Below, one piece after another: positions 26,100 to 34,216 of a stretch of DNA of 44,446 bases (its first letter is position 1; each line of letters starts with the position of its first letter). The notes beneath the pieces were generated by a model. It made no database searches and had not been told where the DNA came from. It saw only the letters and a list, made by a program, of their open reading frames with translations. The position numbers were made by a program, and so were the translations under genes. This DNA comes from JAUYMM01 sp049301455 (GTDB taxonomy: Bacteria > Patescibacteriota > Microgenomatia > UBA8517): positions 1-44,446 of the forward strand of contig JBAQKY010000032.1 in the NCBI GenBank assembly GCA_049301455.1. Reading direction: 5' to 3'.

Positions 26100-26639
26100 C
26101 TAGATATAATTTTTGTAGCCTCTACCTTTTTCAAATTTGATTCCAATTTTTGCGAGTGCATCATGCAAAAATTCATTCTCACCAATATAGACTTTCTCAA
26201 ATCTGGAATTGTAGATGATTTCATGGCATTTCTGAAAATCGTTCCTTCTTCTTTCAATAAATTCTTCGCTGTTTCCTCGTGCCCTGAAACTTTCAGCCAA
26301 TTGTTCAAATAAATTTTTACTTTGAATGGCGAAAATGACTCTTACATCATGAGTTTTTTCTAAATAGTTTAATATTTCGAGTAACGAAGTAGCAAAAGGA
26401 ACTAAAACAATCAGTCCCTTTTTAAGTTCGTTCTCTAGCGCAACAAAAAAGTTATTTGGCCATTCGGAATTATCTGTTCTAATTTCAGTTCTCCCCTTTA
26501 GTTGTTCGAGTGGTAAACCCTTATATTCACCATAATCATATCTGTAATGTTGAAACTCAAAATCACTAACATTACGATAGTTATCTGCAAGATAGGTTTT
26601 ACCTGAACCAGGATAAGCTAAAATTAATATTTTTTCCAT
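26100..26639 (-). CDS. P-loop NTPase, small kinase-like
   Basis: This 179-aa soluble protein has Walker A AYPGSGKTY at 8-16 and a late ARGNSEEFIERR at about 120-131 that resembles the lid/Arg segment of adenylate-kinase-like proteins. WPNNFFVAL near 60-68 and VLVPFATSLLEIL near 78-90 match a pattern I associate with small nucleotide-kinase-like proteins of phages and Firmicutes. The substrate is unknown; a nucleotide or small molecule is likely. ATG at 26639 is chosen over 26657 because it begins directly with the first strand; it overlaps the PTPS_related gene upstream by 16 bp. It is unrelated in function to its neighbours as far as can be seen. Confidence 0.7.
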   Translation of the reverse strand: MEKILILAYPGSGKTYLADNYRNVSDFEFQHYRYDYGEYKGLPLEQLKGRTEIRTDNSEWPNNFFVALENELKKGLIVLVPFATSLLEILNYLEKTHDVRVIFAIQSKNLFEQLAESFRARGNSEEFIERRRNDFQKCHEIIYNSRFEKVYIGENEFLHDALAKIGIKFEKGRGYKNYI

Positions 26640-28240
26640 ATATAAATTCCAAAACATAATAAACTAATAAGCGATATTGTATTAGCAACATTCCTAATTG
26701 GAGTATTCTTAAATCTACCCTCGACCTCATAATTACCTACTTCAAGGTCTATTGAGATTCTACCTAAGTAGTTATCAAAACTAATTGGATGATCTTTTCC
26801 GTTAACCTTAACTTTCCAGTTTGGAAAATAATAAATAGGAACATGAATTGTTGAATTTTCTTTAACTTCAACATCAAACTTAAATTTATTAGATTTACTA
26901 ACAAAATTTGAAATTAATGCATCACCAGAAGTAATTAGGGGTTCTTTTGGTGCACCCTCTCTTGGCTCAAGCGCTGTTTTTGGTAGGTAATCAAGGACTG
27001 CTCCTTTTCTTTGAATTTCCCACATTTCACCTGACAATTTTTGTTCTTCTGTAACATTTATTAGCTCCCTAGGTTTAAAGTAATTTATATTTAAAACAAC
27101 TATTATAAGTATTAAAATGGCTGCAACATACTTTTGTAATCTCTCCTCAAATACTGACAAAACAAATCCTCCGATAATTGAAGCAGTTAGTATTGATAGC
27201 GATAGAAATCTCCATGGAAACTGGAAAAAAGTTAAGATACTAAAAGTCTCCCAGATAAAGGTTGATTTGTTGTGTGTCATTAATATTGATAATAAAAACA
27301 ATAGAATAAGACCAGCAACTAATAATGTTGATTTGTTCTTTTTTGAAAACAAAAGACAACCAACAGCAGCTAAAACTAAAAACCAATGTGGCCATCCAAT
27401 TGAAAAATTCATACCACCTTCTGGCCCTGGAATTGATGTTCCATATCCCCAAACCCTATCAAGAAATAGTTGTTTTACACTAACAAAGTTAGCTCTATAG
27501 TCCAATTCAAATCTAGTCAAACTCTCAGTTTGAACTAGATCTTTTTCCAAAAAAGCAGGGAGTACAAAAAAGGATGATAAACCAAAGGCAATAGCAGTTG
27601 AAATTAAAAACGGTTTCAAATTTGTGAACTTGTCAGAAAACAATAAATACCCAATCCAAAGTGCAACAATAGGAAGAAATACAATCGTCATTATATTGTG
27701 AGTGATTAGAAATATAAATAAAAATATGGTAAATAATTTGTAATTTTTCTTGTATGCAAAATATAATACAAATGGAATTAGAGTTAAGGCCATACTTTCA
27801 GCTAGTGCACCACGAACATAGATATCCAAAGCTTTGTAGGGTGCAAACATGTATAAAACAGCCGCTGTTAAACCAGCATACTTACCCCAGAGTTCTTTAA
27901 CTAAAAGATATAATCCAAAACTTCCAGCAGTCAGACCTAAGAAAAATAATATTTTAGAAGCTATTAAATATCCAGTTAAATAGCTAATTATTACCCCAAG
28001 ATAATACGTCGAGACGCCGTAGAAATTAAATAATGGGAACCCATTTGCCCAACCCATATCAGGAACCCAACGGCAAGGAATTTGTAGATCTGCAAAACAT
28101 TTTCTCATCTCTACCAACCTAATTACTTGCAAATCGTCTTGATGGGAAAAATAACCACTTTTAAACAATGGCCACGCTACAGAAAGTCCCAATATAAATA
28201 TTGCAATAACTATCCAATTTTTGTTTAAAAACTTCTTCAT
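26624..28240 (-). CDS. PTPS_related (PF10131-type) / YfhO-like membrane protein
   Basis: This 538-aa paralogue of 24409 and 28694 has HQDDLQVIRL from residue 33 and IPCRWVPDMGWANGFPLF from 54. YMFAPYKALDIYVRGALAE matches the next conserved loop, and FPWRFLSL lies before a late helix. The C-terminal soluble domain includes IHVPIYYFPNWKVKVNGK, a beta-sandwich-like ending seen in all three paralogues. About twelve helices. Probable GT-C-like enzyme or carrier of surface glycans; activity unproven. It starts one base after the DinB-like gene ends. Confidence 0.82.
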   Translation of the reverse strand: MKKFLNKNWIVIAIFILGLSVAWPLFKSGYFSHQDDLQVIRLVEMRKCFADLQIPCRWVPDMGWANGFPLFNFYGVSTYYLGVIISYLTGYLIASKILFFLGLTAGSFGLYLLVKELWGKYAGLTAAVLYMFAPYKALDIYVRGALAESMALTLIPFVLYFAYKKNYKLFTIFLFIFLITHNIMTIVFLPIVALWIGYLLFSDKFTNLKPFLISTAIAFGLSSFFVLPAFLEKDLVQTESLTRFELDYRANFVSVKQLFLDRVWGYGTSIPGPEGGMNFSIGWPHWFLVLAAVGCLLFSKKNKSTLLVAGLILLFLLSILMTHNKSTFIWETFSILTFFQFPWRFLSLSILTASIIGGFVLSVFEERLQKYVAAILILIIVVLNINYFKPRELINVTEEQKLSGEMWEIQRKGAVLDYLPKTALEPREGAPKEPLITSGDALISNFVSKSNKFKFDVEVKENSTIHVPIYYFPNWKVKVNGKDHPISFDNYLGRISIDLEVGNYEVEGRFKNTPIRNVANTISLISLLCFGIYIWKKY

Positions 28241-28241
28241 T

Positions 28242-28697
28242 TTATTTTAGATTACTCTCTAATGAAGGAATATGCTCCCCCTCCCAATGTTCGATATCAA
28301 CATTGATCGATCTCAGGGGTGTTCCATTGTGTTTACCCCACATCTTTTTTTCAAATAAATCATCTGGCATTTTTTCATATGCTTCATGCAATTTACCTAT
28401 TAAAGTAGTAAATTCCATATACACTTCATCCCAGCTCAATTCTTTTCTTGCATTAACACCCTTTTCATTAAACTCGTCTACATCAGGCCACCAATAACTT
28501 TCTTTCCCTTCCATGTGATTATTTAATGCGTTGACATCATCCTCCAACCACACAGAAAGATGTGCAACTACATCTTTTAATGACCATTTATCAAAGATAA
28601 CTGACTCTCTCCTTTCGGTGGGGTATCTATCAATTAATTCCTTGACACTTTGATGAACTTTTTTAAGTCTATCTATTTCTGGTTGATACTTTTTCAT
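28242..28697 (-). CDS. DinB/ClbS-like four-helix protein
   Basis: This 151-aa soluble protein is helical with DKWSLKDVVAHLSVW at 36-50 (His46) and DIEHWEGEHI at 134-143 (His137, His142). Helix-borne His at these positions is the DinB-like metal-site pattern, and the KDVVAHL block together with a WW-P-D segment is close to the ClbS/DfsB subgroup. ClbS detoxifies colibactin, but most relatives have no known role. ATG at 28697 shares the sequence ATGA with the TGA of the PTPS_related gene, so translation is coupled; the longer start at 28742 would overlap that gene more. It may be a metal-dependent transferase or hydrolase. Confidence 0.8.
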   Translation of the reverse strand: MKKYQPEIDRLKKVHQSVKELIDRYPTERRESVIFDKWSLKDVVAHLSVWLEDDVNALNNHMEGKESYWWPDVDEFNEKGVNARKELSWDEVYMEFTTLIGKLHEAYEKMPDDLFEKKMWGKHNGTPLRSINVDIEHWEGEHIPSLESNLK

Positions 28698-30379
28698 TTT
28701 AAAATTTGTTTTGATTTTATTATCAATATTAACAATATACACAAAGATAATAGGGTTAGAAAGTTACCAATCTTTCTAACTGGTGTGTCTGTTAATTCTA
28801 CCTCAATTTTATACTCTCCTGCGGATAATTTCAGGGAAATTAGCCCGTAACAGAAATCTGTACCCCTACAATCATTATTGTAATGTTCAACTTTTTCTCC
28901 ATTAACTTTAACCATCATTCCTGGAAAGTCAAAAAGTGGAAGTCTAATTGAAGCATCTTCTAATACTTTAACTGTTCCATATTGAAAATCACTACCTTTT
29001 TTATATTCTATAAATTCAGCCTTTCCATCCATTATTTCAGGGGTTGCTGGGGCTTCATTAATAGGTGGAAGGGTTGCATAAATTGGTAGATAATCAAAAA
29101 TACTAATAGTCATTTGTTTTTGCCAACTAACCCCAGAAAACTTGTCTTTATCAGTAATATTTAACCAATCTTTTGGAACAAAGAAAGAAATGCTTAAATA
29201 AAATGCAATTACGATAGATACTATTCCCAATACGTATTTGTACTTTCCTGACTGATATATCAAATATCCTGCAAGCAAACACAATAAAAAGATACTAAGG
29301 GCTAAAAATCTCCATGGAAACTGCATGTACCAAAGGAATGGTAATTTAGCCCATATGAAACTAGATTTCATATGCATCATGAAGATGCTAAATAAAGTCA
29401 TCCCAGAAAGAAGAAGAATTAATTTAGAATTAATTTTTTCTTTTTTGAAATTATATATTGCAAACAGTATTGTCAAAATTCCAATCACCCATTGAACAAT
29501 TCCTAATGATAAATTCAATTTCTCGTCTGGGAATCCAGAAGACCCATAGCCCCATTCTGTAGATATAAAAAGTTTGTTTAAACTTACAAAATGCGCCCTG
29601 TAATCAAAGTAACCAGATAACATACTTTCAATATGCACAAACTGTCTTTCAAACATTACTGGTAACAAAAAGTATGCTGAAAGCCCAAAGCCAATAAGCC
29701 CTGACCAAACAACTTTCATTAAGTTATTCCATTTATTATTCGTTAACCAGTAGAGTGCCCAAACAACAGCAACTGGCGCAAATATCAAGGTCATAAGTGT
29801 GTGAGTAGTTGCAAGAAGACCAATTGACACTCCTAACAATAATAAAAATACAGATTTTCCAGTTTTAATTAATTTATATAAAAGATAAAAGATTAACGGA
29901 AAGAAAATTTGAGCCCAAAATTCACTCAATGCACCTCTAACATAGACTTCAACCGCTTTGTATGGAATGTAACTATACAATAAAGCAGATATAAGACCTG
30001 CCCAGTTATTAGTAAGTGTGCTAACCAGCAAAAACATTGTAACTGCAGACAAAACATAACCTACAACAAATAATATTTTTACGCTATCAATATATTGAAA
30101 ACCAATTCTATGCAAAACAGCCCCTACATAATATGGAAATGGCGGATAATAGTTAAACTGGGGATAGCCATATCCATATCCTGCATCTGGAACCCAACGG
30201 CATGGAATCTGACCATCGTCTAAACATTTGTCCATCTGCTGCACACGAAACGCTTGCAAATCATCCTGCATTGGAAAAAATCCAGGTCTGAGCAGGTTCC
30301 AAACTGTGGGAATTGTGAAAATAACAACTAAAACATACCAGAAGAGCCTATTTTTGAATAATTTAGACAAAAAACCCAT
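28694..30379 (-). CDS. PTPS_related (PF10131-type) / YfhO-like membrane protein
   Basis: This 561-aa protein heads the three-paralogue block. MQDDLQAFRV starts at residue 37 and IPCRWVPDAGYGYGYPQF at 58, followed by NYYPPFPYY. YIPYKAVEVYVRGALSE and FPWRFLAL are the other family blocks, and a C-terminal beta-rich part with RLPLFDFPGMMVKVNGEK precedes the last helix. It contains a Cys pair near 516 and 521 in the soluble domain. A promoter-like TAAACA, 17 bp, TAGAAT, 6 nt, ATG arrangement sits in the 50-bp gap upstream, so this gene probably begins a transcription unit that runs through the DinB, P-loop and GT87 genes. Confidence 0.83.
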   Translation of the reverse strand: MGFLSKLFKNRLFWYVLVVIFTIPTVWNLLRPGFFPMQDDLQAFRVQQMDKCLDDGQIPCRWVPDAGYGYGYPQFNYYPPFPYYVGAVLHRIGFQYIDSVKILFVVGYVLSAVTMFLLVSTLTNNWAGLISALLYSYIPYKAVEVYVRGALSEFWAQIFFPLIFYLLYKLIKTGKSVFLLLLGVSIGLLATTHTLMTLIFAPVAVVWALYWLTNNKWNNLMKVVWSGLIGFGLSAYFLLPVMFERQFVHIESMLSGYFDYRAHFVSLNKLFISTEWGYGSSGFPDEKLNLSLGIVQWVIGILTILFAIYNFKKEKINSKLILLLSGMTLFSIFMMHMKSSFIWAKLPFLWYMQFPWRFLALSIFLLCLLAGYLIYQSGKYKYVLGIVSIVIAFYLSISFFVPKDWLNITDKDKFSGVSWQKQMTISIFDYLPIYATLPPINEAPATPEIMDGKAEFIEYKKGSDFQYGTVKVLEDASIRLPLFDFPGMMVKVNGEKVEHYNNDCRGTDFCYGLISLKLSAGEYKIEVELTDTPVRKIGNFLTLLSLCILLILIIKSKQILK

Positions 30380-30385
30380 ATCTAC

Positions 30386-30426
30386 ATTCTACTATGTTAT
30401 GACTAAATTGTTTACTACGAAGTCAT
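30386..30426 (-). promoter_or_regulatory. Promoter region of the PTPS_related block
   Basis: In the 50-bp gap upstream of ATG 30379, TAAACA, 17 bp, TAGAAT (30386-30391) and a 6-nt spacer precede the start codon. Arms ATGACT (30399-30404) and AGTCAT (30421-30426) form a 6-bp inverted repeat 16 nt apart around the -35 position and could be an operator. Confidence 0.5.
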
Positions 30427-30429
30427 TCA

Positions 30430-30753
30430 TTACAAATCAGACTCAGATATCAGCGGATAGATATCAAAGGCAACTTCTTCATATGGGTGGACTTTCCTCA
30501 TGGCAGATATTACTTCCTTTGCTTTTTCTTTGTCACAAATACACTCAATTCTTTCTTCAATAACTTCCTCAAATTTACCAACTTCCCCTATAAATGGTTT
30601 TGCTCCATCTGTTGGTTTGTATCGTCCAATTCCATCAGAAGAATAACTACAGTGTGAGTAATTACCAATTCTTCCTGCTCCAGCATCACCCATTGCTTGC
30701 CTAACAATATCGGTGTGCGTTTTAGGTACAAAGACTACAATTTTTAATTGCAT
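30430..30753 (-). CDS. Stand-alone YqfO/NIF3 PII-like domain protein (COG3323 type)
   Basis: This 107-aa protein corresponds to the PII-like insert of YqfO/NIF3 proteins without the surrounding NIF3 domain. The motifs are very clear: GAGRIGNYSHCSY at 25-37, DGIGRYKP from 40, GAKPFIGEVG at 50-59, ERIE at 67-70 and HPYEEVAFD at 89-97. The fold is a ferredoxin-like CutA/PII relative that forms oligomers; molecular function is unknown, and metal or small-ligand binding is suspected. The ATG follows the GT2 stop (30766) by 12 bases, with TATATAAATTT between. It looks like a housekeeping passenger in the cluster. Confidence 0.9.
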   Translation of the reverse strand: MQLKIVVFVPKTHTDIVRQAMGDAGAGRIGNYSHCSYSSDGIGRYKPTDGAKPFIGEVGKFEEVIEERIECICDKEKAKEVISAMRKVHPYEEVAFDIYPLISESDL

Positions 30754-30765
30754 AAATTTATATAT

Positions 30766-31551
30766 CTATTTTAATATAAATCGAACTTTTTGATATATCC
30801 AGCTAATTGTAAATAACAAATAATGTTTGAGCGTTCCATGATATGCAATACTGCTTGGAATTAGCTTCTTCCATTGATTATCAGAACTAGCTAGTTGTTT
30901 AAATGACTCTCCATGGTAATGAGTAACAACTGAATCAGGAAGATAATAAACTTTTAAACCTTTTCTTTTAACTTCTCTACAAAAGTCAAGGTCCTCAAAA
31001 TATGAAATGTATTTTTGATTTAAACCTCCAATTAGTTTGTACGCTTTTGGTGTAATTAAAAATGATGCCCCAACAACAGCATCAACTACTTGGGGTTCAC
31101 TTGTAACCGGAGCAAATTTATCATAGCCTATTACATTTAAAATAGTTGGAAAATTGTATACAGATTTTTGTGTTGTGCCATCTTTATTTAATAACTTTGA
31201 ACCCACAACTCCAGCATCTGTTGTTCTTTCTGCAAATGAAATTAAACTATCAATTGTACCTTCATGCACTAATGTATCACTGTTAAGTAATAGTTTATAA
31301 TCCCCTTTTGATTTATGAATCCCTCTATTGTTTGTTCTAACAAAGCCACTATTTTTAATATTTTGTAAAACTTTTAATTGTTTATACTTTTTTTCTAATT
31401 CTTTTAAAACTGAAAAGGAATTATCCGTTGAAGCATCATCAACAACAATGACTTCAAAACTATATTTTGGTCTATATTTAAAAATTGAATCAACACAGGC
31501 AACGGTTAACTTGGGGGTATTATAATTACCAATTATTACAGACAGTTTCAT
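30766..31551 (-). CDS. GT2 glycosyltransferase, rhamnosyltransferase-like
   Basis: This 261-aa GT2 enzyme of the WbbL/rhamnosyltransferase type has MKLSVIIGNYNTPK at 1-14, VDDASTDNS at 37-45, NSGFVRTNNRG at 67-77, LLLNSDTLV at 87-95, and YFEDLDFCREVKRKG as the catalytic ED-containing block. PDSVVTHYHGESF follows. It would add a sugar to a lipid-linked glycan in the cytoplasm using an NDP-sugar. ATG at 31551 is chosen over 31584 because it begins directly with the first beta strand and lies 4 bases after the upstream stop. It forms a pair with the related GT2 at 31556. Confidence 0.88.
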   Translation of the reverse strand: MKLSVIIGNYNTPKLTVACVDSIFKYRPKYSFEVIVVDDASTDNSFSVLKELEKKYKQLKVLQNIKNSGFVRTNNRGIHKSKGDYKLLLNSDTLVHEGTIDSLISFAERTTDAGVVGSKLLNKDGTTQKSVYNFPTILNVIGYDKFAPVTSEPQVVDAVVGASFLITPKAYKLIGGLNQKYISYFEDLDFCREVKRKGLKVYYLPDSVVTHYHGESFKQLASSDNQWKKLIPSSIAYHGTLKHYLLFTISWIYQKVRFILK

Positions 31552-31555
31552 ATTA

Positions 31556-32443
31556 TTACTGATATTTTTGAAAGACAGCTTCATCTCCGACTACGCATTC
31601 CTTTATCTCTTTTTTTCTTGCCTTCAAAACTGCACTTAATCTTAAAAGTGCTGCAAATATAACTGTAAAATAACCTGGGTGCTTAATTGCTCTTGTCGTA
31701 ACTGCCTTGATATGCTTTTTAATCAGATTTGTACTATGTATGTTTTTCCATATAACCAAAAGTTGATTTCTTTCTCTTATCTTGTCGACATTCTTTCTTG
31801 GTAATTTTGATATTGTTGATTCATGGACATGAGTAACATTTGATTCTGGTGTCCACAAATTTTGGTAGCCTCTCTTGCTTGCTCTAAAACAGAGATCTAC
31901 ATCCTCCCAATAGTAAGGTGAAAGAAGATTTTCATCTAGTCCTCCTAGATCCTTCCAGATTGATTTTCTAAATGCCCCACTTCCACCACTAACATAGAAA
32001 CTATTTTCAATTTTCTTTGACTCTTTACCCATGGCCAACTTGATATAGCCATCTTCAAATGAACCTTTTGCAAAGCCATATCCTTTTTCATGGAATGAAA
32101 CTGAAAATATTTTTTGATCGTCAAAAATTGACAAGACACTTTCTAAAAAATTCTCGCTTGGAACAACATCACTATTTAACAAAACTATTAAGTCTCCAGA
32201 AGAGGATCTAACGCCAGTATTAACAGCAGAAGAGAAGCCTCTATTTTTTGTGTGTTTGATGACTTTTATTTGACCTTTGAATTGGTTTAAAACTGATAAG
32301 CTATCATCAATAGAACCATCATCAACAACAACAACTTCTTTAATTTCATTTTTTGGATTATCCTTAGCCTTTAAAACATGAGGTATATTTTTCTCCAATA
32401 ACTCTCGTCCATTGTAGTTTGGAACTATAATTGATACTTTCAT
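31556..32443 (-). CDS. GT2 glycosyltransferase, rhamnosyltransferase-like
   Basis: This 295-aa GT2 enzyme has VSIIVPNYNGRELLEKN at 3-19, DDGSIDDS at 41-48, NRGFSSAVNTG at 67-77, LLNSDVVP at 88-95 and YYWEDVDLCFRASKRG as the ED catalytic block, then VTHVHEST. The C-terminal region has amphipathic helices typical of enzymes that dock on the membrane. It is related to but clearly diverged from the GT2 at 30766, which it precedes by 4 bases. A weak TTTAAT lies 7 nt upstream of the ATG. It probably adds one sugar to the same lipid-linked intermediate. Confidence 0.88.
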   Translation of the reverse strand: MKVSIIVPNYNGRELLEKNIPHVLKAKDNPKNEIKEVVVVDDGSIDDSLSVLNQFKGQIKVIKHTKNRGFSSAVNTGVRSSSGDLIVLLNSDVVPSENFLESVLSIFDDQKIFSVSFHEKGYGFAKGSFEDGYIKLAMGKESKKIENSFYVSGGSGAFRKSIWKDLGGLDENLLSPYYWEDVDLCFRASKRGYQNLWTPESNVTHVHESTISKLPRKNVDKIRERNQLLVIWKNIHSTNLIKKHIKAVTTRAIKHPGYFTVIFAALLRLSAVLKARKKEIKECVVGDEAVFQKYQ

Positions 32444-32459
32444 ATTTCAAATTAAATCT

Positions 32460-33113
32460 TTAGGATTTTCTCACCTTTACTAAGTGTAGCATCCCAAGAT
32501 TAAATTTTTTATCTACTTCTACCTTGAAGCCTGCTTTTTTAACTGCAGTTACTAAATAGTTATTTCTATATGTTTGTATATGTGTTTCTCTCCAGACCCA
32601 ACCTCTTGGATAAAAATGTAACCATAACCACCAAACAATTTTAAACAAATCATTGTCGGATGGAACTAAAAATACACCATACCCACCCTTTTTCATGACT
32701 CTTTTAAATTCTTTAAATACTTTGACAGGATCTGCGACATGCTCCAATGCTTCTAAACAAAAAATTGCTTCAAACGATTCATCTTTAAATTGCAAGTTAT
32801 GTGCATCACCTACAATGAATTTCATTTTTTTATTCTTTACCCAATGTTTTTTAGCCCATGCAATTGAAGTCTTAACAACATCTAAACCTACAAATTTTTT
32901 TGGTTTTACACTTTTAAATATTACATTAGAAAACACGCCATCTGCACAGCCAACATCTAATACAGATTCTGCAGGAGTTGCCACTTTTCTAACTTCTCTA
33001 AAACGAGTATTGTGCCATATCTTTTGAAGTGAATCTTTTTTCAAACTTTCAAAATACCAGTTTGCTGGAACATGATCATGTAAGTCTTCACCAATTTTCT
33101 TTGTATCAATCAT
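32460..33113 (-). CDS. Class I SAM-dependent methyltransferase
   Basis: This 217-aa Rossmann methyltransferase has motif I LDVGCADGVF at 52-61, an acidic end of strand 2 (VGLDVV), GDAHNLQF, and CLEALEHVADPVKVFKEFKR, the UbiE/Methyltransf_11 pattern. A KKGGYGVFLVPSD block follows. In glycan clusters such enzymes often O-methylate a sugar and can stop chain growth; that is inference here. ATG at 33113 is used: the alternative GTG at 33131 would have its first codons overlapping the TGn-extended TAAAAT promoter element at 33122-33130, which lies 8 nt before this ATG. Confidence 0.88.
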   Translation of the reverse strand: MIDTKKIGEDLHDHVPANWYFESLKKDSLQKIWHNTRFREVRKVATPAESVLDVGCADGVFSNVIFKSVKPKKFVGLDVVKTSIAWAKKHWVKNKKMKFIVGDAHNLQFKDESFEAIFCLEALEHVADPVKVFKEFKRVMKKGGYGVFLVPSDNDLFKIVWWLWLHFYPRGWVWRETHIQTYRNNYLVTAVKKAGFKVEVDKKFNLGMLHLVKVRKS

Positions 33114-33121
33114 ATTTTTGT

Positions 33122-33130
33122 ATTTTACCA
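33122..33130 (-). promoter_or_regulatory. Extended -10 promoter of the methyltransferase gene
   Basis: TGG-TAAAAT ends 8 nt before ATG 33113 in the gap after the GT4 gene. It argues against the GTG start at 33131, whose codons would include it. Confidence 0.5.
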
Positions 33131-33153
33131 CTCAGTCATTATGTGGACAAACC

Positions 33154-33175
33154 CCAAACTAGGTTTGGATTTTTT
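33154..33175 (+). terminator. Hairpin with T-tract, plus orientation
   Basis: CCAAAC (33154-33159), loop TAG, GTTTGG (33163-33168), then ATTTTTT. It has the form of a short intrinsic terminator read on the plus strand. All nearby genes are on the minus strand, where the U-tract is poor, so it might stop antisense transcription or be fortuitous. Confidence 0.35.
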
Positions 33176-33181
33176 ATAAGA

Positions 33182-34216
33182 TTATTTAATTATTTGAAGT
33201 ACTGTTTTTTTGAATACCTCATATCCAAACCTCTTAGATGTTTCAATTGCTTTTTTAGATAAACTTGCTGACAATCTTGGTGTATTAATTATCTTTTCAG
33301 TCAATTCAATTAAATCTTTTTTTTCTAACCATAAATATCCATTAACTCCATTTTCAACAATTTCTTTGTGTCCTCCTGCTGAATAGGCAATTGGAACACA
33401 ACCTGCTGACATAGACTCGACCAATGTCATACCAAAATGTTCAGTTTTTTCTGGATTGTTTTTCTCATCGACTTCAAAACCAGAACCCGACCAAAATATT
33501 TTGCTTTGTCCAAAGATATTCTTAATCATTTCAAAAGATGGGCTTTCAACAAATTCTATATTAATATCTCTACTAATCTTTTTTAGATGTTTTAGATACT
33601 CATCAGCACCCACTTCAACCCCTCCTGCTAAAACCAATTTCCAGTCTTTGAATTTTTTTAATTTAACCAACTTCTTAAATTGGTCAATTAAAATTTCATG
33701 TCCTTTGTTTTGAGTTAAATTTGAAAATCGAGCGACATAACAAATTTGATTTATTTTTCTTCTAGGTTTAAACGATTCAACATCTATAGGTGGGTATAAA
33801 ACTACTGATTCAAAACCGTATTCTTCATCAACGACTGTTTTAGTAAACAATGAATTACAAATAACTTTATCAACTCTAAACATCTTCATCTTATTTAAAA
33901 GCGAGGATCCATTAACATCGTGGAAAGGCACTTGGAAATGAATATAGTTTTTTCTTGCCCTTAATGTTGGTATGCTTCCATCGGTCACCCAAAAGATCAA
34001 ATCATAATTTTCGCCTCGATTAACTGAATCAACAATTTTTATATTTTCTGACAGTTTTAATCCAAACCTTTTTGATAATTTATCTTTTATACCGCCATCA
34101 TTCCATTCAATATCAACATCATAGCCCTCTTCTGATAAAACTTTTGCAAAAGATAAAGTATATCTTTCTCCGCCTCCTAAAGTATCTAGATATGGATTGT
34201 AAATTGCAGCTTTCAT
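33182..34216 (-). CDS. GT4 family glycosyltransferase, Alg11-like
   Basis: This 344-aa GT-B enzyme begins AAIYNPYLDTLGGGERY (residues 3-19), the glycine-rich N-terminus seen in Alg11-like mannosyltransferases. CYVARFSNLTQNKGHEI is the start of the donor domain and the EX7E motif is intact with Glu259 and Glu267 in EHFGMTLVE. It should add a sugar, plausibly mannose, from an NDP-sugar to a lipid-linked acceptor. The ATG and the TGA of the upstream GT2 share ATGA, so the two are translationally coupled. A 68-bp gap follows it, holding a hairpin and the methyltransferase promoter. Confidence 0.88.
   Translation of the reverse strand: MKAAIYNPYLDTLGGGERYTLSFAKVLSEEGYDVDIEWNDGGIKDKLSKRFGLKLSENIKIVDSVNRGENYDLIFWVTDGSIPTLRARKNYIHFQVPFHDVNGSSLLNKMKMFRVDKVICNSLFTKTVVDEEYGFESVVLYPPIDVESFKPRRKINQICYVARFSNLTQNKGHEILIDQFKKLVKLKKFKDWKLVLAGGVEVGADEYLKHLKKISRDINIEFVESPSFEMIKNIFGQSKIFWSGSGFEVDEKNNPEKTEHFGMTLVESMSAGCVPIAYSAGGHKEIVENGVNGYLWLEKKDLIELTEKIINTPRLSASLSKKAIETSKRFGYEVFKKTVLQIIK

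Noticed and set aside
26087..26308. Minus-strand 73-codon frame overlapping the P-loop gene
   Set aside because: It is an alternative frame of the kinase-like gene, which has a Walker A motif and fills the space.
27117..27500. Plus-strand open frame of 127 codons inside a PTPS_related gene
   Set aside because: It lies antisense to a well-supported membrane protein, has no recognisable motif, and its composition reflects the opposite strand's hydrophobic codons.
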